Assembly (NCBI GenBank): GCA_015521095.1
Contig: WAOU01000116.1
Coordinates: 1-7,485 of the forward strand
DNA: 7,485 nt
Direction of reading: 5' to 3'
Source: Desulfurococcales archaeon
Lineage (GTDB): Archaea > Thermoproteota > Thermoprotei_A > Sulfolobales > Acidilobaceae
The first letter of the stretch is position 1, and each line of letters starts with the position of its first letter. Below the pieces are notes generated by a model. The model was not told where the DNA came from, searched no databases, and was given only the letters and a program-made list of their open reading frames with translations. Position numbers and translations under genes: made by a program. Positions 5,472 through 7,485 of this stretch are shown here, piece by piece.

Positions 5472-6026
5472 ATGGGGGATCCCATAGCAACAGCCTTCAG
5501 AAAAATAATAGAGGAAATATACTGGGTCGATGACTTGAAAGAAGCAGAGGAAATCCTAGAGAAATATCTTAAAAATATGGACGAGGATCTTAGGGAAGTT
5601 CTACTAGAGAGAAGGAGAGAAATATGCAACGGTAACGACGCAGTAATCAACTTAATAAAGCTAGACGCACTCGCTGAGGCTGCCGAAGAAGACCAAGTTA
5701 GAGACGCGCTCACTCTAAGGAGTATGATAGACACTCTCTTCTTGTCTCAATGTACTCAGAAATGGTCAGAGCTTGACCCGAAGCAGAAGGCTTGGATACT
5801 GGCACCACTCTACAGGGCATCGTATGGATTAGAGCTGGCAATGAAGAAATGGCCTGAATCGGTTGATTCTGTCCACTTAGAAAATGTAGAGAAGAACCTA
5901 AACATTGCATTTGAAAGGGCTAGGAGTATATCTGTTATAAAAGAATTAACAGAGTTCCTAGACAAGAAAGCAAAAGAAATATTCGGTGAGCTCGGATTAA
6001 GCGACCAAGATCTCGAGTCAAACTAA
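5472..6026 (+). CDS. uncharacterised acidic all-helical protein (184 aa)
   Basis: This gene was not recognised. The product is rich in Glu, Lys, Leu and Ala and reads as a series of amphipathic helices from end to end, with no signal peptide or membrane segment. Helical blocks lie at about 7-57, 58-96, 105-125, 131-151 and 153-173. Short landmarks are a WVDD near residue 18, DPKQKAWILAPLYRASYGLELA around 102-123 (the least charged and possibly best-conserved core), and a tail ending SDQDLESN. There are only two cysteines and no metal or nucleotide motif. The start at ATG 5472 is supported by GGTG 9 nt upstream and by a strong TATA box. It stands where aIF2-alpha would be expected but shows no S1 domain, so it is not a divergent copy. 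A helical-repeat scaffold is possible; function is unknown. Confidence 0.85.
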   Translation: MGDPIATAFRKIIEEIYWVDDLKEAEEILEKYLKNMDEDLREVLLERRREICNGNDAVINLIKLDALAEAAEEDQVRDALTLRSMIDTLFLSQCTQKWSELDPKQKAWILAPLYRASYGLELAMKKWPESVDSVHLENVEKNLNIAFERARSISVIKELTEFLDKKAKEIFGELGLSDQDLESN

Positions 6027-6079
6027 ACCCCCTAACTAGCACTTTTACGGTTATCTTGTTTACCTTGGATAAATTTACA

Positions 6080-6145
6080 GGGGCAATGATGACTGGTGGG
6101 CTTTACGGACTTTACATGTGACGAGTGCGGTCGTAGCTGAGCCCT
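6080..6145 (+). ncRNA. C/D-box guide sRNA (2'-O-methylation guide)
   Basis: All parts of an archaeal C/D sRNA occur in order within 66 nt. Box C is ATGATGA (6086-6092), followed by a 13-nt guide (6093-6105) and box D' CGGA (6106-6109). An 8-nt spacer leads to box C' GTGACGA (6118-6124), a 12-nt guide (6125-6136) and box D CTGA (6137-6140). The flanks GGGGC (6080-6084) and GCCCT (6141-6145) pair to close a terminal stem. The changes in C' and D' compensate: C' position 5 is C and D' position 2 is G, giving a C-G pair in place of the usual U-U in the kink-turn. Such RNAs bind L7Ae, Nop5 and fibrillarin and methylate the target base paired to the fifth guide nucleotide before D or D'. The targets were not identified. 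It lies between convergent genes, 53 nt after the orphan gene, so it may be processed from that mRNA. Confidence 0.8.
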
Positions 6146-6146
6146 C

Positions 6147-6174
6147 AAAGAAGCCTACTAGTATACGGGCCTTC
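6147..6174 (-). terminator. possible hairpin terminator after carS
   Basis: On the minus strand GAAGGCC (6174-6168) can pair with GGCTTC (6155-6150), leaving one bulged G and a 12-nt loop, followed by only three T. It begins 9 nt after the carS stop. The T-tract is poor and the plus-strand reading could instead serve as a 3' structure behind the sRNA. Confidence 0.25.
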
Positions 6175-6183
6175 AAAGCGTGT

Positions 6184-6702
6184 TCAATGTGGAACTTCCT
6201 TCAAGGAGGCCTTGTATGCTAACCGATTCGTCGTAATATGCAGGATAACGACCAGAGGGGCTAGGACAACGGCTGTTACCAAATTGTAACTATAACCACC
6301 TATATACAGGACAATAAGTGCTCCAACGTAAAAGTCCAATTGATCCAAAAGCGGTGCGGGCTCTCCACGCTCTATACCGAGTCTCCTCTTGATAAAGGAT
6401 CCTACAAGGTCCCCAATCATTGCACCTATTCCAGCCAGTAGTCCTGCGCGAGCGAACCAATACAAGTTGTTATATAATACTCCCTCAATGATACCTACTA
6501 GAAATCCTGTTAGCATTCCGGTAACAAATCCTTCCAGAGTTTTTCCCTCTCCGAGAATTCGTCTACCATCGATCCATTTACGGCCCATATCAAGTGGTGT
6601 TCCTCTACCATATATCCGCCTAGCAACAACTGGAGCACCATTAGCGGCGAGAGCTGGCAGTATTAAGAGGAGTAGGTTTATTAGATCTTCTGCTAGAGCC
6701 AT
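6184..6702 (-). CDS. carS: CDP-2,3-bis-(O-geranylgeranyl)-sn-glycerol synthase (CDP-archaeol synthase)
   Basis: CarS uses CTP to activate unsaturated archaeol phosphate, the step before polar head groups are added to archaeal membrane lipids. It is an integral membrane enzyme. The 172-aa product has the family's usual size and about five hydrophobic segments (about 6-22, 56-76, 82-102, 122-137, 139-159). It carries the conserved TPLDMGRKWIDGRRILGEGKT stretch (about 35-55), GD and SFIKRRLG (98-109), and the PAPLLDQLDF motif (115-124) facing the cytoplasmic active site. GAGGT lies about 10 nt before the ATG. The start overlaps the stop of the upstream ATPase gene by 10 bp, so the two are probably translated together. 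It converges with the orphan gene and the sRNA. Confidence 0.93.
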   Translation of the reverse strand: MALAEDLINLLLLILPALAANGAPVVARRIYGRGTPLDMGRKWIDGRRILGEGKTLEGFVTGMLTGFLVGIIEGVLYNNLYWFARAGLLAGIGAMIGDLVGSFIKRRLGIERGEPAPLLDQLDFYVGALIVLYIGGYSYNLVTAVVLAPLVVILHITTNRLAYKASLKEVPH

Positions 6703-7250
6703 CTTAGATCCTTACCTCTTATCTCATACATCAATGTCTTCCGGTGGGGTCTAAGAGACTCTGCTAAGAATTTATCGTTAATCTTAGAGGTTCTGATAAC
6801 TATGTGCGCCCACGGTATGATATAGGGGGCTCCGCTTGGGAGAAGTCCTTCACCGGATACCTGGGCTGTATATAGTCCACCTGTACTTCTGGCGACAGAA
6901 GATAGGTACATCAGTATTTTTCCGCTCTCTATTCCGGGCTCTGATCTATAGTGCCAGTTTACACTATCTATTATAACGAACCTACCGCGAAGCGAGTTAG
7001 ATGTAACGAGTCTTACTAATTCGTCAAGCGTATGAGCTACGTGATATTCGGTGTGCTGGATCTTCCTCAGGAAGAGAGTTGTTCCGGGCTCTGTAGCGAT
7101 TAGAACAGGATCTAGGTTCTTTGATTTAGCCACTAGATAAGCATAATAGGCTAGATGAGTCTTACCTGTACCTGCCCTGCCATAGACTAATGTAAATGTT
7201 CTTCTCTTAATCCAGCCTGATGGTATATCCATTGTTTCGCTATGGTTCAA
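6693..7250 (-). CDS. RecA-superfamily ATPase, RadA/RadB-like paralogue
   Basis: This is a single RecA-fold ATPase core with no N-terminal helix-hairpin-helix domain. Walker A is GRAGTGKT at 24-31 and Walker B is FVIID at 91-95. A conserved glutamine lies in the YTAQVSGEG segment (Q130), where RecA proteins have their DNA-sensing glutamine. At 185 aa it is shorter than RadA (about 320) and close to RadB or the crenarchaeal RadA paralogues (aRadC group), which modulate RadA in recombination. A KaiC-like ATPase of other function is the alternative. The TTG start at 7250 has GGTG 8 nt upstream; ATG 7232 would give 179 aa but has no such site. It overlaps carS by 10 bp, although no functional link between the two is known to me. 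The superfamily is firm; the subfamily is an inference. Confidence 0.8.
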   Translation of the reverse strand: MNHSETMDIPSGWIKRRTFTLVYGRAGTGKTHLAYYAYLVAKSKNLDPVLIATEPGTTLFLRKIQHTEYHVAHTLDELVRLVTSNSLRGRFVIIDSVNWHYRSEPGIESGKILMYLSSVARSTGGLYTAQVSGEGLLPSGAPYIIPWAHIVIRTSKINDKFLAESLRPHRKTLMYEIRGKDLRWL

Positions 7251-7337
7251 GTTCTCTGCACCGTTTTCCTGGCCAAGATTATTGGTACGTTCTCATCTTA
7301 ACGTCAAAATAGGAAGCCGGGGATCCTCTTTCTGGGG

Positions 7338-7367
7338 AAAAAGTAATGATATAGATATTGTTATCAT
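7338..7367 (-). terminator. hairpin and T5 terminator behind the right-edge gene
   Basis: On the minus strand ATGATA (7367-7362) and TATCAT (7351-7346) form a 6-bp stem with a 10-nt loop, followed by TTTTT at 7342-7338. It starts 8 nt after the TAG of the partial minus-strand frame, which supports that frame being a real gene end. The stem is AT-rich and weak; the T-run is the better signal. Confidence 0.35.
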
Positions 7368-7375
7368 AGTACTAG

Positions 7376-7485
7376 CTAGAATAATGGCGGTCTCCTTGAA
7401 GGCCTTCTCATGGTTCGTGTTAATCTCCTTATTTCGGCATCCTGCATGCTATCGAGCATGCTTGCCTTGTTTCTTAAAGCTTCGT
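7376..7485 (-). CDS. C-terminal end of an unidentified gene, cut by window edge
   Basis: On the minus strand a frame open from the window edge runs 35 codons to TAG (7378-7376). It encodes a charged helix-like stretch (with MLDSMQDAEIRRL) and a basic, proline-rich end, RRPSRRPPLF. Codon choice (AGG, AGA, ATA) matches the other genes here, and a T5 tract follows. On the plus strand ATG 7384 also opens a frame to the edge, but it is cysteine-rich and less protein-like. No family was recognised. Confidence 0.4.
   Translation of the reverse strand, partial: EALRNKASMLDSMQDAEIRRLTRTMRRPSRRPPLF

Noticed and set aside
5369..5734. Minus-strand 121-codon frame opposite the orphan gene
   Set aside because: It is Ser-rich, typical of the complement of Glu/Lys/Leu helical codons, and has no start signals.
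6389..6754. Plus-strand 121-codon frame opposite carS
   Set aside because: It is antisense to the conserved carS gene and has a Pro/Ser/Ile-rich shadow composition.
7241..7262. GGTTCAAGT resembling a tRNA T-loop near the ATPase start
   Set aside because: The flanks do not pair and no other tRNA arms were found.
7444..7461. Inverted repeat GCATGCT-ATCG-AGCATGC
   Set aside because: It lies inside the partial minus-strand frame and stems from repeated Ser-Met codons (AGC ATG) around Leu-Asp; the core GCATGC is itself a palindrome.
7384..7485. Plus-strand frame from ATG 7384 open to the window edge
   Set aside because: Its cysteine-rich composition is unlike the other proteins here, and the minus-strand frame has better codon use and a terminator. 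Not fully excluded because the window ends.

Overview
This 7.5-kb window comes from the chromosome of a thermophilic or hyperthermophilic archaeon of the Crenarchaeota (Thermoproteota). The archaeal-only set of L21e, Pus10, TFS, PCNA, PriS, Gins15, L44e, S27e and CarS, AT-rich TATA boxes, GTG/TTG starts, and heavy AGG/AGA and ATA codon use all point there. The PCNA-PriS-Gins15 order is the one known from Sulfolobus, but the genus cannot be fixed from the sequence. No mobile elements, CRISPR arrays or tRNA/rRNA genes were seen. There is no gene-free stretch above about 160 bases.

Left arm (1-1754, minus strand): pus10 (tRNA pseudouridine synthase) is followed by rpl21e. The extreme left edge holds what may be the first codons of the next gene; rpoF (RNA polymerase Rpo4) is expected there from archaeal gene order.

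Centre (1866-5336, plus strand): a dense information-processing operon runs tfs (transcript cleavage factor) - an unrecognised 66-aa gene - pcna (sliding clamp) - priS (catalytic primase subunit) - gins15 (helicase cofactor) - rpl44e - rps27e. Most junctions overlap. The exceptions are a 52-nt gap before pcna, which may hold its own promoter, and an 8-nt gap before rps27e if its second ATG is the start. The operon diverges from pus10 across about 110 bp carrying a TATA-like box for each direction. It joins elongation rescue, replication-fork parts and two zinc-binding ribosomal proteins, the archaeal 'replication-translation' neighbourhood. The aIF2-alpha and Nop10 genes that often follow rps27e are absent.

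Right arm (5337-7485): an orphan, acidic, all-helical 184-aa protein has its own TATA box and a short palindrome near the expected transcription start. Behind it, in the gap between convergent genes, lies a well-formed C/D-box guide sRNA (6080-6145) with two guide regions and a terminal stem. On the minus strand an overlapping pair encodes a small RecA/RadA-like ATPase and CarS, the CDP-archaeol synthase of membrane lipid synthesis. The right edge may hold the C-terminal 35 codons of a further minus-strand gene with a plausible terminator.

The core genes are well-known families. The less expected items are the C/D sRNA with a compensated C'/D' motif, the 66-aa gene inside the replication operon, the orphan 184-aa gene at the broken end of the conserved cluster, and a hairpin covering the rpl21e ribosome-binding site.
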